A DNA stretch of 64,000 nt, from assembly GCA_018873245.2 (NCBI GenBank), contig JAEMBT020000001.1, positions 17,672,220-17,736,219 of the forward strand, written 5' to 3'. Below are positions 15,073 to 29,968 of this stretch, piece after piece. The stretch is from Archegozetes longisetosus (taxonomy: Eukaryota > Arthropoda > Arachnida > Sarcoptiformes > Trhypochthoniidae). The notes under the pieces were generated by a model that was not told where the DNA came from, did no database searches, and saw only the letters and a program-made list of their open reading frames with translations. The position numbers were made by a program, and so were the translations under genes. The first letter of the stretch is position 1. Each line of letters opens with the position of its first letter.

Positions 15073-15240
15073 GATAGCAACCATATGTGATGCGTTGTCA
15101 TGGAACGATTTATGGCAGATTACAATATCTTCAGATATTAATAAACTTATATATTAATCAAAACATATTTCAAATCAAATTTAGTAACAAATTGACGTGT
15201 ATCACAGGAAGATTGCAATAGCAACAGTCTTGCTGCTATC
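15073..15240 (+). mobile_element. MITE family A, copy 4
   Basis: Begins GATAGCAACC and ends TTGCTGCTATC. About 168 bp. Includes the family core CAGATATTAATAAACTTATA and CAAATCAAATTTAG. Confidence 0.7.
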
Positions 15241-16683
15241 AACGATAATTAACTTTTCAACTGTACCTGTATTCATGACTGACATGAATCGAAAACATGC
15301 AGAGATCTACGAAAAGCTAAAAACATACGCTTTGGCACTAATTCTAGTGATTGCTATACATTAGGGCGAAATGGAGCTGAATTATTATTAATAATGCACT
15401 AAAGAGAATGACTTAGGCGAATCAGTTAAGACAAAAGTGTTATACCAGTTGCTAAATAATAACATAAACGTGAACACTCGATTCGACAGATTGCTCAATA
15501 GAGATAAAATGAGATGATACATTTATTCAGTCAAATCCAGATGCTTTCTGTCTAGAATATAATCGATTGAAATGTTCGAATGATTGATTTCTAACGGAAA
15601 CAATAGCCCTATAAATATGTTAAATACTAATATTGCAAAACATTGTACTTGCTCAACATTAAGCTTGCTCAACATTAAGATTACCTAACCTTAAAACTGC
15701 TTAACCATTATAATAATAGATAAATAAATTCAATATTTTCATAGGTTTGATGAAGGTTCCACTTAGTTTTTTACTGATTTAATCATCTTTATTGCTACTC
15801 ATTGTAAATCTACTTCTTTTAAAGATTGAGTTTCGGCTCATAAAAACTCTGATGGTATGGGTTTAAGCCAAATACAGTTGACTCTAAACATTGATAGTAT
15901 GCCTCGCAAAAAATGATTGCCATTTCGGATTAATGGTCTTCTACTGAGAATTTTATGCTTTCCTCAGGATTTGATTAAACATTGAAATACCCAATCATTT
16001 TGCTTTGATTGCAATCGTGAAGCGAAAATATAATTTAGTCTCAATATACTCAAGTCGATAAAGAATAAACTGTTGATTATATACAATCTGATTTTGATTC
16101 AATTCAATATGATATCACTTTTTCACATTTAGCTCATTAAAACAACTCAGCAATCATTATGATGCAGGTAATTCTTTGCAGAATTCTTTGCAGAATTCTA
16201 GAGCCCAACTGTAGCTAACACTAATTTTAGATTGCTTAGACTATCTTTGATGGTCGGAAATCTAGTTAATTATTTAGTTGGACGTCAAAGTAAATCAGTT
16301 ATACTAAATAACTAGTTTCTCAACATGTCTTCTATCCACATTGACTCACAAATCCTATTATAGCTCTAGATCATGAAGATTTGGTCACTTTCTGATTGAG
16401 ATGAAAAACTTTAGATTTAAATAAAAACAACAAAACTATTTCCTAAATAGTTTTGCAATCATTTCAAAGTGTCACTCAATTTAATCCATGGTATTTCCTG
16501 AAAACTTCGATTTTGCAAGCCTTATAATACAGTTGAATAATTTGTGAAACCTGTTATTTATCACGTTTAAAATATGCTATTCATCATGTTTACAGTCTAA
16601 AGAATAGGAATAGAAGTGATCTGTTGAAAAATGACTCAGAATTTTATAAATAGTTAACTCTTCACAAACTGATAGTATATTAA

Positions 16684-16795
16684 ATTTAGCAAGATTGTAT
16701 ATGAACTTAGTAAAACTGTATGTGAAACTTAGCAAGATTGTATATGAACCTAACAAAATTGTATATGAAACTTAGTAAAATTGTAACATAATATT
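16684..16795 (+). repeat. Tandem repeat, about 24-27 bp x 4
   Basis: Imperfect units of the type ttagcaagattgtatatgaa occur four times in a row, with A/G and insertion differences between units. Confidence 0.75.
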
Positions 16796-18233
16796 TATAT
16801 TAATAATATCGGAACAATAGTTGTCTCCTGGGTTTTAAGTACATATCGGTCTAGTATTATTCATAACAACTTCAAATAACTTATATCTATAAGATATAAT
16901 ATTTGCAAACTAATTTATTTACTACCTATACTCATTGAGAATAGTTGTTCAATTTAAGATGCAACAAAGTGATCGTAATTTCAATCTCTTTTATGAGAAT
17001 TTTTGCTAGACACGAAAACTCGCTCTAAAAATTAAATCTTTATAACCATATAAAAATCGATTTTCAATATCACTAAGACTTTGTCAAAAGAATATATTCA
17101 TAGTATGCCTCTGTTTGTATTATCGATATTGAAAAGCATGAAAAAACTTCATTAAAATCAAAAAATAAGAAGATTAATCAATACAACTAGTCTTATAAAA
17201 GATAATGACTCGATCGAAACAGAAAAATCGTCTTTTTCAGGTTTTATTCGAACCTAATTCTATTAGCGCTTTGAGATATTCAATATCTTATATATAACAG
17301 TTTATTTTTATAGATTATTGTTTGTAATAAGGTCCTGAAAAGATTATAATAGCTTCAAAATTCACCTAATCAATACTTTATACTTTAAAAGTTGAAAACT
17401 GACTAGCTGAAAACTGTGCTAGCAACAAAAGACAATCGTTATGTCAAACTCCTCTGATGCAGATGAATTTGTTGTGAAATTTACTTTGACTACTACCATG
17501 AGCACTCTATAAATTAGTAAATATATGATGTTATTATAGTATGATGAAGTGTATGCGATCACAAGAAATTACTTGTGGTAACTTATAAAAGATTATTAAG
17601 TTGATGAGCCTACTTTCTTTAAAGTACTGCTTCTTTCATACCAGAATCCATCAGAATTAATCCTTTTCTAATCATTCACTATTATTATTTATTTCGAAAT
17701 TTCAATTGTTTTAATGGAACTTAAAGTTTAAAGATTGAGAAACAGATCTATAGCATTTTACTTAATTGAAAATAAATCTGAATTTGAGAGATAATCGCTT
17801 GAAATAAATTGTTGTAAAGTAAGTCTAAATGATTGTTAAGCAATAAATATAAATTTAGACTTGCAACAAATATACGACATTTTGATTTGTTTGACATAAC
17901 CATTTAAAGGAACTAATTTTAGATGTAAACCTCTTTTCAAATGCCCTACGTCAATTTCACTCTAATTGAAATCTGCTTTTTTGACGAGTCAGTTGGTGCT
18001 AGCAAAATAAGCCTTAGTATATTCCTAATTAATCATCAATATTTCTCTTTATATTTTCATCTAAAAGAGGAAGTCAATAAATCAGTATTACTAATTGGAT
18101 TCATATATAAAGTGTTTTTTATTTGTCATAGCATAAATAATTGTTTGAAAATCAAATAAATAACGTTTTCTTCTACGCACTATATATCTTTATATCTGAT
18201 CATTAAATTACTATTATGCAACTATGCATCATA

Positions 18234-18359
18234 TTAGTTATATTCTTAAGTTTTAGTTATATTCTTAAGTTTTAGTTATATTCTTAAATTTTAGTTATAT
18301 TCCTAAGCTTTAGCTATATTCTTAAATTTTAGTTATATTCTTGAATTTTAGTTATATTG
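18234..18359 (+). repeat. 19-bp tandem repeat, about 6-7 copies
   Basis: Unit ttagttatattcttaagtt, repeated head to tail with a few substitutions per unit. Confidence 0.85.
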
Positions 18360-21300
18360 TATTTTATTTTAAATTATTTTATAGTTTTAATACTATAGTA
18401 GGTATGGTAAAAATTGAAATATCTAAATTCTAAACATGATGCTAGAGTATTATATGTTTCAATTCTTATATATTATTCTCAAAAGAGTCAAAGGTAGCAA
18501 TGATTTACGTTTACATCAAAAATGTTTACTGTTATCATACTTTAAAATCTAAGATCCAAGGCAAAACACTAAACTTAAGATAGCTTTGTAAACATGCTTC
18601 CATTCCTCTGTTTAAAAATAGAAAACAATTTCAATCGATACTAAAATATCACTATTTATAGTGATGATTATGCAAAGCAATTCTTTACAATTTTGTGCGT
18701 TTCCTCTCTTCGGAGAATCAATTCTAAATCAAATGTCCTATTTTCAGATAATGATTCAAATATTTTTCTCAGTATTAGATGTTTGTTACTTAAGATATTC
18801 TTTTATGATTCTATAAAAATTTAATATTCTAGATGAATACTACGGCTTATGTAGTTCGTGGTCATTCAGTTCTTTCTTCTATTAAGAACTGTAAAATTTA
18901 GAAGAATTGTAAAATTTAGAAGAATTATAAAACTTAGAATAATCTTAAAATTTAGATGGCAAATCCCAGTTGCTCAAAACAATTTTTTATATCAGACTCA
19001 TTTAGACTTTCCATCAAATTAAACAAAATCTGAACAATCCATATATTTATTGCATCAGCTCATCTGAAAATGTTAGCTAGTTGACAATAACTTCATCTTT
19101 ATCTTCATATTTTTATAGTCTTAAATGATAAAAAAATTAAAATAAAATCTTAAATATCTATTTTGTGAAACGGATACTTATTATAAGAATTGTTTTAACG
19201 ACATTTCAAATCTCTCTCAACAAAGAGCTTAAAACAGATCATAAATTACTTACCATCAAAACAAATGATTCGATATTTTACTCACTATAAATTTAAAATA
19301 AAAATTATATTTTTACCAATTTTTCTACTGTAGTTGATTTCTATTAAAACTAATTAAAGAAATATTGAGAAACGATTTATTTGATATGAATTGAATTATA
19401 AGTAGTGAAAAGTGAAAAAAAGCTAAAGAAACTAAAAATAACAAAAAAATAAAAACTAAAATTAGAAAGTAAGCTAAAATGCAGGCAAAACGTTATATTT
19501 ATGGTGGAATAAAAATGTAATTCAAAGTAGAAAATCGATTTTGAAAATAACTACTATTCAGATAAATCTAACAAATATATACTACTCTCAAACATATAGT
19601 CATTGTACAGGTTTTAGATGTAATTAAATAAAACTATTGTTTGTTAACATTTAAACCAATTAGTAAATCAATAGAATAAAAGGATTTTGAGGTTTATCTG
19701 AGCAGGCAATTGAAGAGCAAGAAATTTACTAATTATTGTTCATACTATATAAATATATGACACCATATTTATGACACCATATTTATCACAACATATTTAG
19801 TGCGTATCTATTACAGTAATTTTGACACCATATTTAGTTTATATCTATTACAGTAGTTGTATCCTCCAATTACTCTTATTTTAATTCACGTATTAATTAT
19901 TTGATATTTTTATTTTTATTCTTTATTTGTTAACTTTTCTAATCATTTTTTGGCTCAATTATTTGATTTCAAAAGGAAATAAGTTATATTTATTGGTAAA
20001 TTTGTGATTAGGTAAAGCAGTTACGAAAACAAAATTTACATAAATACTGGAACTCACGTACTATTCTATCATATATCGATAAGTTATAACAATTAGACAT
20101 ATGTAAGAGTTAAGTTTAAGAGAAAACAAAAGAGAAAAAAAAGATAAAAGAACAATAGAGTTTCATATAGTACTAAGATTGCGAAATCTAAGAGTCACTA
20201 GAAAAGGTTGGCTTATAAATGAAAATTGTATCTCAAGTGATCATTATATAGTATGTTGGGTAATATTAAAATTATCAATCTTAGATTGTCATCTATTTGT
20301 TATATTTAAAAATTGATTTACTAATCAATCAGTAAAGCATCATTTTATATATCAGATATAGATTAAGATATATAACGTGAATATTATAAAAAGATTTATA
20401 AATATTAAATACAATAGCACATAAAACAATTAATATTTGCCGAAAAGTAGTTTAGATAGTAATAATAAACAATATAAAATTAGATAAAATGCAACATTTA
20501 TATGAAGTATGTATTGGTAAATACACCTGCAATTATGTACACTTGAACAAGTTATCTAGCATAACTTATTCCATTGCTGTTCTATGAAAATGTTATTATA
20601 TAACTATATGTATATACTGTACATATATACACAGTTATAGTGACACAATCTAACCCTTATGCTTCTGATAATTTACTTGCCATGAAATATTGAAACATCA
20701 ATATGGAATGTTAATTACGCTAATATACTCATACAACTAGACAATTGATGTAGTAGTCAAAAGCTATAGACATCATAGTAACTTTGTAATCAAGCTAACA
20801 GTCACTAAGATGTTGACAATCTTCAATTTGCAACAAATGCTTAGATATATATTTGAGTGAAATATTTCAAAGTAGAATAGAATTTGAGTGAAATATTTCA
20901 AAGTAGAATAGAATTTGATGAGAAATATAAATTGGTTATTAAGCAAAACGTTTAATAGGAGAACTAAACTATGAGAATAAACATCTTATTGAGAAGTAGT
21001 AATGTTCTCCTAGTGATCCCTCAAATAAACAAATGCGTAAGAATGTAAAAATCAAAACTCAATTCCAAGAATATATAGAATCAAAATAACTGAAATGAAG
21101 TATGATTTATTGAACTAAACGTCTACTATTATATGAAAAGATAAACTTAAAATGAATAGATAATATAATATAATATTATATAATAAAGATTGATATCACA
21201 TTACTCTAACTATAGAAATTGACTATAGAAGTATCTTCATCAACTATACAACTATCTTCATCAACTTCTTACAAGCACAATTAACTACACATTAATCATT

Positions 21301-23885
21301 TAGTTTATGTTCTCAATATTGAAAACAAAATAGAAAACAGAACTTACAGTGTGTAAAGCATAGAGAAAAGTCACACAAATGTTGCTCAAAGCATACACAT
21401 ATCCTATAATACACAAATATAAAACAATTCTTATATACGTTATACACTTATAACTTATACAACAGTTATAGCTATCGAACAAGTTGTGTTTGTCAGACGT
21501 TATAGCCAAACTGAATAGAAGCAAAAGAAGTGTCATAAGAGACTGGCAACAGGCTTACCATCGATCAGTAATCATGTCACTATGGAGATCGTATCCATGT
21601 CTTATTAGTTGCTTTTGGGAGGATCTATGTGATGTCAATTCTGGATAGGTGGTCTTTCACTTTGTTAAGACATTTGTTGCCTTAAACAACGCTTTCTTTT
21701 AGTTTTCATTTATTTATTTTTTAATTTTTTTCTATTATTTCTTATTTTTATTTTATATTTGTTCGTATTACGCTATTTTATCTTGTGTTATGTTATCCTA
21801 TCTTATACTTTGTTGTCTTATATATCATGCTTTACTTCAGATGTTATATTATAATATATCTAAATATACTCTTCACGAATCATTTAGCAATCTTTCAAAT
21901 AAGTTTTTAATTTGCATTTCTTTCCACTTTTACACTATCTCACTACTTTCTGTCAGCATTATGCTCTAAATTACAGTTATTTATGACTCTTTTACACTAC
22001 ACATAAAGCAAATCATTAATGATTTCAATTATTTCAATCACTTCAACGGTTTTATAAGAAAATATATTTTTTATATATTATGATAATTTTTGTTATTTCT
22101 TCTTATTTTCTTAGAGAATCAATAATTGAAAGATAAAGAATAGCATGAGTTAAGAGGATTAGTGCGGAATGAAAATGTGACAAAACTGTAAAAACAGATG
22201 AATGTCGAGTTAAGTCTGAAGTTAGAATACATACTGTTGTGAGTTACACAACATTGGTAGAGGTATTAACCTCTTCTTTCTCACAATCATACTTGTCTTT
22301 AAGGCAAATTCACAAGTTTTCATGCAAATTTTCAGTATCTAAAACAAAATTCAATTGTATAAAATGCTAAATTTGGATATTTTCAGCGACTACTTCAACT
22401 TTTATTTTAAGATTGCTTCTTAAAAATAGATATTGTCTGGCTCAAATCCCATTTAATAGCTAAGGCTCAAATTACACGCATCCAATCAAAATGTCCTAAA
22501 TTTGTCGATGTCTTCATCTACTTGTTACTATCCAATTTTAATTCAGAATCAATGAGAAGCTACGGCTCACAAGTTTAGTCGTTTGTAAGAATCTTGAGAT
22601 TTGATCTTATCAAATACGATATAAACTGTTTTATCTATTTTTAATGCACAAATAGATTATCTTTATATAGATTATCTTCTTATAGATTATCCTTTATATA
22701 AATTGACTTATGTTAAATTAATTTAAAGAATTATTCGACCGAAAAATATAAAAGTTATTTAATGATGAATTCAATAATACTTCATAATGCTATGAGACAA
22801 GAGAGAATTACTCTTCAAACTAATGAGGACTAGATTAAAAGAAGGCATTCAAATGAGTTGATTAGATGTGTAACAAAGTGCTTAATGTCGTTTCAACGTC
22901 CTCATAATTTGTATTGATTATGAAAGTCAACCTAACCTAAACCAAACCACCAATAATTGGTTGGTTAGTAATTTGAATTATAAATTTGCAAGCTTCCACT
23001 ATTTTTGACTACATTTTTCTTCAGTCATTTCAGAATTGAGTCTAGAATTGAATCAAAACAATTGAGTTCTAGCAGTCTTTCAAATCTGCACTATGACAAA
23101 TGATGCTGGTATTTTTCAGTTAACACAATCTTTAGTCTAGCTTCAAGTATTAAATATTCCAAGTCAGCATAATCTACAGCAATACAAGAGCAAAAGACTG
23201 CTGAAACTGAAAATTTGACTCATCAAAAAAGCGATTTGCAGCAATACTACTCCAAATTAGACTAAACTTTGGGCGAGTCGAAACTATATATACAAAATTA
23301 AATTTTTGCATATCTTCCTCTTTTCCCTCAAATCAAAATACGACATCGTTTGATCATATCATCCCGATTCTCAACAAGATAAAAGCAGAAAGGACTTTTC
23401 GTAACCTTACTTTAAGCATCTCTTAGTTGTCTGAAAAGCTGCCAATTCTTATGTAAACTTTTATAATAGATTCCGTTGAGGCCCCAGATTTGTAACCAAA
23501 ATGGGTTTAATACTAAACCGATTGATAAAAAATATACGGAAATGAAAACTGACCCACAATAAGAATGGAACTGAACTGAATTGAATTTATTTAGAAAATA
23601 GATATGAGAAAGAGTGGAAAAAGTGCTGATGTACGAATTTTTGACGCATGAAAAAATCAATATGAAAAATTACAATAGAATATCAGTTTAAGTCTACTTC
23701 AATCAAACCCTATCTAATACACTATATGTGAGGTAATAGTTTTCATGTTTTACTGCTTGTCTCAAATCTCCGAAACTTCGTTATGACTTAACTTATGAGT
23801 ATTGATTCACTGAATCGATTACCATTGGTAGTGTTTTGATTGAACGGTAAATCTAGTAATTAGTCGAGCTAAAAATAGACTATCG

Positions 23886-24740
23886 CTTAACCGGGAAGGT
23901 CGAGAGTGAAAGGAATGCTTTTAAAATGAAACTAAGTTCTAAGTATGATTAAAGTCATACAAAATATCAGATAATTAATCATTTTTGCAAATTACCTCTA
24001 AATTCTGCAAGAATTAAGAATCAAATTTGTCAGTTAGTTTTGATACAAAATTTCAAAAGAGTTCTAATTATAACCTCCTTGGTCAAATTGTAGGACGTGT
24101 AACTTCGTAGGGTTATCTACCTAGATGAAAAACTTTATGCACACTTTTTTATTTGTCTCTTAGTTTCTCAACTCTAATATATTTGAAACTTTTAAAACTG
24201 TTTTAACTGATAGAGTATGTAGATTAAATAATAAATTACAGAATTTAATTGGATTTAAACTAATTAAATTCATTTCGAACAATATTCTTGTTTTTGTAAA
24301 AATATTTATTCAATGACTAAAAAAGTTTTGTTTATCATATAACACTGCTTGAAATGAATTTAATTAGTTTAAATCCAATTAAGTTCTGTAATTTATTATT
24401 TAATCTACATACTCTATCAGTTAAAAAAGTTTTAAGTTTCAAATATATTAGAGTTGAGAAACTAAAAGACACAAAATAGTGCACATCGAGTTTTTCATCT
24501 AGGTAGATAATCCTACGAGTCCTACATCTTACCACTTGACGAAGGAAGTTACATTCAAACTCTTTTGAAATTTCGTATCAAAACTAACTGACAAATTAAA
24601 TTATTAATTTTTGCAGAATTTAGAGGTCATTTGCAAAAATGATTATTTGTCTTATATTTTGCATGACTTTATCCATATTTAGAGCTTGGTTTCATACTAG
24701 ATGCATTCCTTTCGTGGGCGACCTTCCCGATTTAGTTAAG
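23886..24740. repeat. Long imperfect inverted repeat (arms about 390 bp)
   Basis: The left arm (about 23886-24276) and right arm (about 24350-24740) are reverse complements over almost their whole length, around a 70-75-bp spacer. Outer ends: cgggaaggtcg on the left and cgaccttcccg on the right. Inner ends: aattaaattcatttc and gaaatgaatttaatt. Matching blocks between include the pair atctacctagatgaaaaact / agtttttcatctaggtagat. Arms differ by scattered substitutions and small indels. It could be a foldback element or a source of hairpin RNA; nothing in it codes convincingly. Confidence 0.85.
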
Positions 24741-25772
24741 TCAAGTTTGTACTATAACAAAAGCTCATTTCTAATATTACTTTAATTAATGACAACATTT
24801 TATAGCACTGATTACAAGGTATATCCTCATACTGACTATAATTCATGAAATTATTGGATTGATCGAGATTTTGATGAATGATTCTCAGTGCAAAACTTTG
24901 ATTGGACGATTAATTAAAAAAATAAAAGGTATGCAAAGTCCAACCTAACCTAAACTACATAATTATTTGAAAGAAATTACTTGACCAATAAGGACTAGTG
25001 TTAAGATAATCAAAACGGAAGTTGATCACTATATATCGTGATCAACTATGTAGAAAAGAGTAATAAATTTGAATAACAAATATTTGAATTTAGTAATAAA
25101 TTTGCAAAAAATGATTCATAAAAACTACTTATTAATAAAAAAAATAATAATTATATAACACATAATAAATTGAAATGCAACTCAATCATAAGTGAATGAA
25201 CACTAAAGAGAAAAGAAAAACAAACGTTTGAACGTTTGACCTTTAAATGTTAGTGAACTCATGCATTGAAGATCTATAAAACTAGTTACAGTTACTACTT
25301 ACGAACTGTACGTCTTCTGTTTACAGTTGACAACTTTCTACTAAACAACTATATCTGCACTATTGACAACTCAATTATAGATTATTGGTATAGGTATTAG
25401 TGATTGTTCAATTCATAATTATACCTTGCTAATTTTGCTTAGTACGAACTTGACCCAATTACTTGAGAATCATTTTAGATAGATATTGAATTTGATATTA
25501 AATTTCAGTCATATAACTAACTTAAACGATCACTTAAATTGTATTACATAATCTCTTTTCATCATTTATCGATTGCTATATGATTTGCTGGTAGACTTCA
25601 AGTAGATTTATTTTAGGAATGTCTCAACACTTCCGTTATAACAGTTTGAACAAAATGCAAAATCAGTTTCAATTCTACATACAATTTATTTATTGCATTC
25701 TTAATTACATATAGAATTTAATATATCAATCAATAAGATGATTAATTGATTATTTAAATAAAAAACCAATTC

Positions 25773-25778
<6 letters not shown>

Positions 25779-25808
<30 letters not shown>

Positions 25809-25946
25809 GCTAGAAGTAGCAGATACACAACGACTAATGCCCGATTAAAAGTGCTGTTTCTAAAAATAGCTACATTGCCCTAATGCTGGTGAACTACATT
25901 GAATGAATCAATGATGAGAGATATATGTTGAGTATGTGAACAGAAG

Positions 25947-25980
<34 letters not shown>
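25779..25980. repeat. Paired (GA)n microsatellites
   Basis: Two pure (GA)n runs, about 28 and 30 bp long (25779-25807 and 25951-25980), separated by about 145 bp of unique sequence. Confidence 0.9.
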
Positions 25981-25982
<2 letters not shown>

Positions 25983-28073
25983 AAGAGAGACTCACTCAAA
26001 CCTTCGATCGATCAAAAGCCCTTCTCTCTAGTGGAGTCATGATATTTGAGCAAATAGTAAGTTACGTAAATCTCTCAATGGCTTGACGGCAACAACAATC
26101 AGAATTTGCTTTATAATTCTAATTCTGATCAATTCAAATCAATGCCAACAATTAGGTCATACAACAGTGTCATTCAAATTATGATCGATTCATGCTTTTA
26201 AGAAACTTTTCTCATGATAAATACGTTTATATGAACCTCTTTATGGCGAATCTTTATAGTCTACTCCCAACACGTCTACTTATACTAAATTCCTGCTTTA
26301 TAGTGAAACTTGGATGTAGTAAACATGGTTAACAGTTCGCAAGATTGCTTATATCGAGGTTTGACTGTAGTATATAAACATACTGTATATAAAAGTACTG
26401 TATCGATTGGGTGTTTCGAGAGATCTAAAAAGTTGATTGAAGGCAAAGAATCTGAATATGATATGAACAGTTGAGAAAGAGAAATATTCTTTGGTTCTGA
26501 GAGGTAATCTACAATTCAGTAGAAATATATGCACATAATTATATCACTAATTAAGAAGTAAATTATTGCCATTCATGCAAGCGTATTAAAGATTTTTTCA
26601 TTAAAACATCTAAAATATATAACATCCGACATAATAGAAAAATATCAGATATAGCAGATTTGCAAAGCAATTATTCGTAATACTAGCTCTATATATGTAA
26701 ACACGAAAAAGTTTATTATATTTGATTAAGAAAAAATAGATTCTATTCCCTTCGCCAGTTGACATCCAATTGATTCATAGTCAATAATTTTGCTGATTGT
26801 GTTGAAAAGCTTTGGAAAGTTAAGTGTAGTTTATTTTTAAGCTTACTGCAGCTCTTATGAGGTTATTTGATTTCATTTTCAACAGGCTCTCAGTAATTGC
26901 AAACTTGGTGCAAGCTAATTATTGGTCATTATTTTTCAAGTTTTGCTTCACTTCTATTTTCCAAAAGCATTATTAAAATACAGTAAAACTTCGATATAAC
27001 TAAGTTGAAAGAAGTGAAAATATATTTAGTTCAAACTCGACTAATCATTAAATGCGTAATGTATTTGACGTACAATCCATATCAATAGTGACATGAGTTA
27101 ATTATTTATCATTTGTAATTTTCCCTAAGGTTTAAGGGTTATATAATTAAGATTTGAATATTTGTGTGTTATTTTATTTAGTGTTTATTGAGCTTTTTCC
27201 AAGTTAAGCTTAGTTGAGACTGAAGCTTCTCCATTTTGATATAATATTACTATATATAACTTTAGAATATTTTTACAAATCTAAATCTACCTATCATTTC
27301 CAGAGTGTCACCTTTACGTTTGTCTTACCTCCACTAAGTCTGTATTAGTTTTTTCACTTAGTTCTGTTTTCTGGTAATATCTATCTTTTCAGATCTACTC
27401 GGGTTAGCGTAGGTTAGACCGGATTTATTGTTATCCCCTATTTGAAAAAGTTTAAGATAAAATACTGATACCTTTATTGCCATATTCTGTCAAATATTTC
27501 ATTATTGAGAACATAGTTTGTGATAGAAAAAATATTTACATTTGGATATGCACAACTTCCTGAAAATTAATACAACAGAAGTAGTATCAATTATAAGGAA
27601 AAACATTTGTAAATAATATATTTTTAGAAAACAAACTACAGCATTAATGTGGTTCTATCATAAACAACTAAACTAATAATATTAGTGAACATAATATGGA
27701 ATGTAAAGTACACAGATAATAATAATTATTATTATCATATACTAAACGTAAACATAGTAATTACTATCTAAACAAAAACAAACAAGCTACATATTAATAT
27801 ATTACAACAAATATATAATGTAAGTTTGTTTTACCTGATATAGGAATTGATTTCTAAAATTCTAATTTGTTATATGGTATTTCAAGGTATTATATAGGAA
27901 TTATATCTGTCAGTTAGACAATCCCTTCTATCTGTTATTTCTTCTAACTAAGCTTCACAAATCAACACCAATCATTTATCTAATGACTAATCTCACGTTT
28001 TATATATATGTATCTAACCACTGTATACTTAATTTGAATTTAAGAATCATCACATATTAGTTACTTATTGATT

Positions 28074-28161
28074 TCTATGTAATCTTGCTTAGAATCTTGC
28101 TAATTTCTATGATTTCTATGCAATCTTGCTTAGAATCTTGCTAATTTCTATGATTTCTATG
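28074..28161 (+). repeat. Tandem duplication, about 46 bp x 2
   Basis: Two nearly identical units, each containing aatcttgcttagaatcttgc followed by taatttctatgatttctatg. Confidence 0.8.
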
Positions 28162-28409
28162 TTAGTATTCAACATAATCTCACTATTAGTATTTAACTAA
28201 AGATTTAGACAGAAAATGTCTAACTGTTAAGTAATAGATCATACTCACACCTACTTATATCTTATGAATAATATCCATCCAACCCACAGAAATTCATGAA
28301 CAGAAGTGTTCTTAATGTTTTTCATCCTTCATAGAATTATTTCTGTCATCAACTCAACTTAAACTCACTTATATTACATAATCTATTGATAATAAATGTT
28401 TGTTTAGTG

Positions 28410-28566
28410 CTATAGAATCCTATTTCCAAATCGTTTGATAAGTTCTATAGAATCCTATTTCTAAATCGTTGAATAAGTTCTATAGAGTCCTATTTCTAAA
28501 TCGTTGAATAAGTTCTATAGAATCCTATTTCCAAATCATTTTATCAGTGCTATAGAGTCCAATTTC
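28410..28566 (+). repeat. 35-bp tandem repeat, about 4.5 copies
   Basis: Each unit starts ctatagaatcctatttc and ends with a variant of aatcgttgaataagtt. Spacing between units is exactly 35 bp for the first four. A minus-strand 67-codon frame at 28525-28728 starts inside the last copy and is not a credible gene. Confidence 0.85.
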
Positions 28567-29968
28567 TAATTGAAATAAGATTACAGATAGTACTTTAGAA
28601 CACAAAAACTTCAAATGCAAAGTTAAAGTTCTGATGGAGAAGCATCCAACCTTGAGAATTATAAGATCATCGAACGAGTTGATTGTGTTAGGAGATTTAA
28701 TCCTCAAGAGAGACAATTTCTTCTTCACTGATTACAGAACCAATGAAATAATATTACCAAACCAATACAGATGTCAATTTAACCAAACATTCAACCCTTA
28801 AATTAAGAGTATTACCAGTAATGTAACGTACAAATATATGTTTATTAGTAGTTTTATAGCTTCTTCTAACACTTCAAATTATTCAATACCTTTTCTCAAT
28901 TTATGGATCTTCCCTTTTTAGGGTCGATATGGGATTAAATTCTATATTAATCAACATTATATCCTTTGTATCTATTCTTCTTTCAGCTCAATACATTCAT
29001 AAGTACTTAATACTTGACGATATATAACTTTCAATCATTAAATATCAGTTCAATTCTAAAACTTTAAGTCTTTACTGAACAAACTTATCTGGTGAGACAA
29101 TTTGATGAGCAAATATTTAAGTATAAAATCAGCTAAGATTGAAAATATGTTTCAATCATTAATGTATATAACGTTGTAGAGTACTATCAACACATCTGAC
29201 GTTTTTGCGCTACTCCTTCCGTGACTTATTGCGTGAAAATCAGCTCTTTATCGAGTCAATTCTTCACTCTATTAGAACTCATTTTTCGTATTAGTATAGA
29301 ATAGTGGAAATACTCGAAAATATTTATCAATTTGTTCAGTCAATTGTAAGTGTATTACGAATCAAATGCTAAGTATGTTATGAATCAAATTGAAAGCTTT
29401 CAGATGAACAAATAAAAAGCAAATGAAATGAAATTAGAAAAAGTGACATGTTTGAATAGAGAGTTTTTATTAAGAATTTGACTGAACAATAATAGCAAAT
29501 ATAATGATCACAAATAGCGATTTACAGTCGGAAGAGCGAATAAATGGAAGAACAAACTTCAAACTTCAACTCAAACTCATTCATGCTGAAATAAATGTTG
29601 AGAACCAAGTATCTCAAATTATAAGATGTTCAAATTTTCTGTTTATCCTTATTTTCACTTCTTTATAAACTCTTTAGTTCTATGGAATAATCTGTTTTAA
29701 TTCAAAATAAACCTTCACTTCAATAAATCACCTCAACCATTGTTTGAATCATTCTCTGAACCATTCTTTCATCCAAATTCATTTAGTCTTAGATGGAATT
29801 GAATTTTTAAATAAATTGCTTTTCCATTCAATCGAATTAACGCTATTTTGGAGTCAGTCAAAACTTTGTCATTCAGGTTAAGTCAAACAGTATTAGAGGC
29901 ATAAATGATATTGACAGTAGAAATGTAGTGGTATGGACTTATATGAAGGCTAAAAGCTATCGATTATA

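Larger units (their letters stand above)
4424..23885. other. Long AT-rich gene desert with tandem repeats
   Basis: I see no supported gene in this 19-kb stretch apart from the MITE copies listed separately. Short tandem repeats include a 22-bp duplication near 5095-5145, an 11-12-bp cattttttcac-type run at 6601-6652, a degenerate T-rich repeat at about 11540-11710, four 11-bp units of gaattctagt at 12424-12460, and a 31-bp exact duplication at 20852-20913. Open frames of 60-85 codons fall in these or in random AT-rich sequence and resemble nothing I know. Confidence 0.6.
24741..29968. other. AT-rich intergenic stretch with simple repeats
   Basis: No gene supported. It holds two (GA)n microsatellites (25779-25807 and 25951-25980), two possible pogo/Tigger-type transposon ends (26351-26369 and 26983-27004) and two tandem repeats (28074-28161 and 28410-28566). 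The remainder is AT-rich sequence without recognisable content. Confidence 0.6.

Noticed and set aside
27716-27737. AT-only palindrome gataataataattattattatc
   Set aside because: Simple AT-rich palindromes like this are expected by chance in this base composition.
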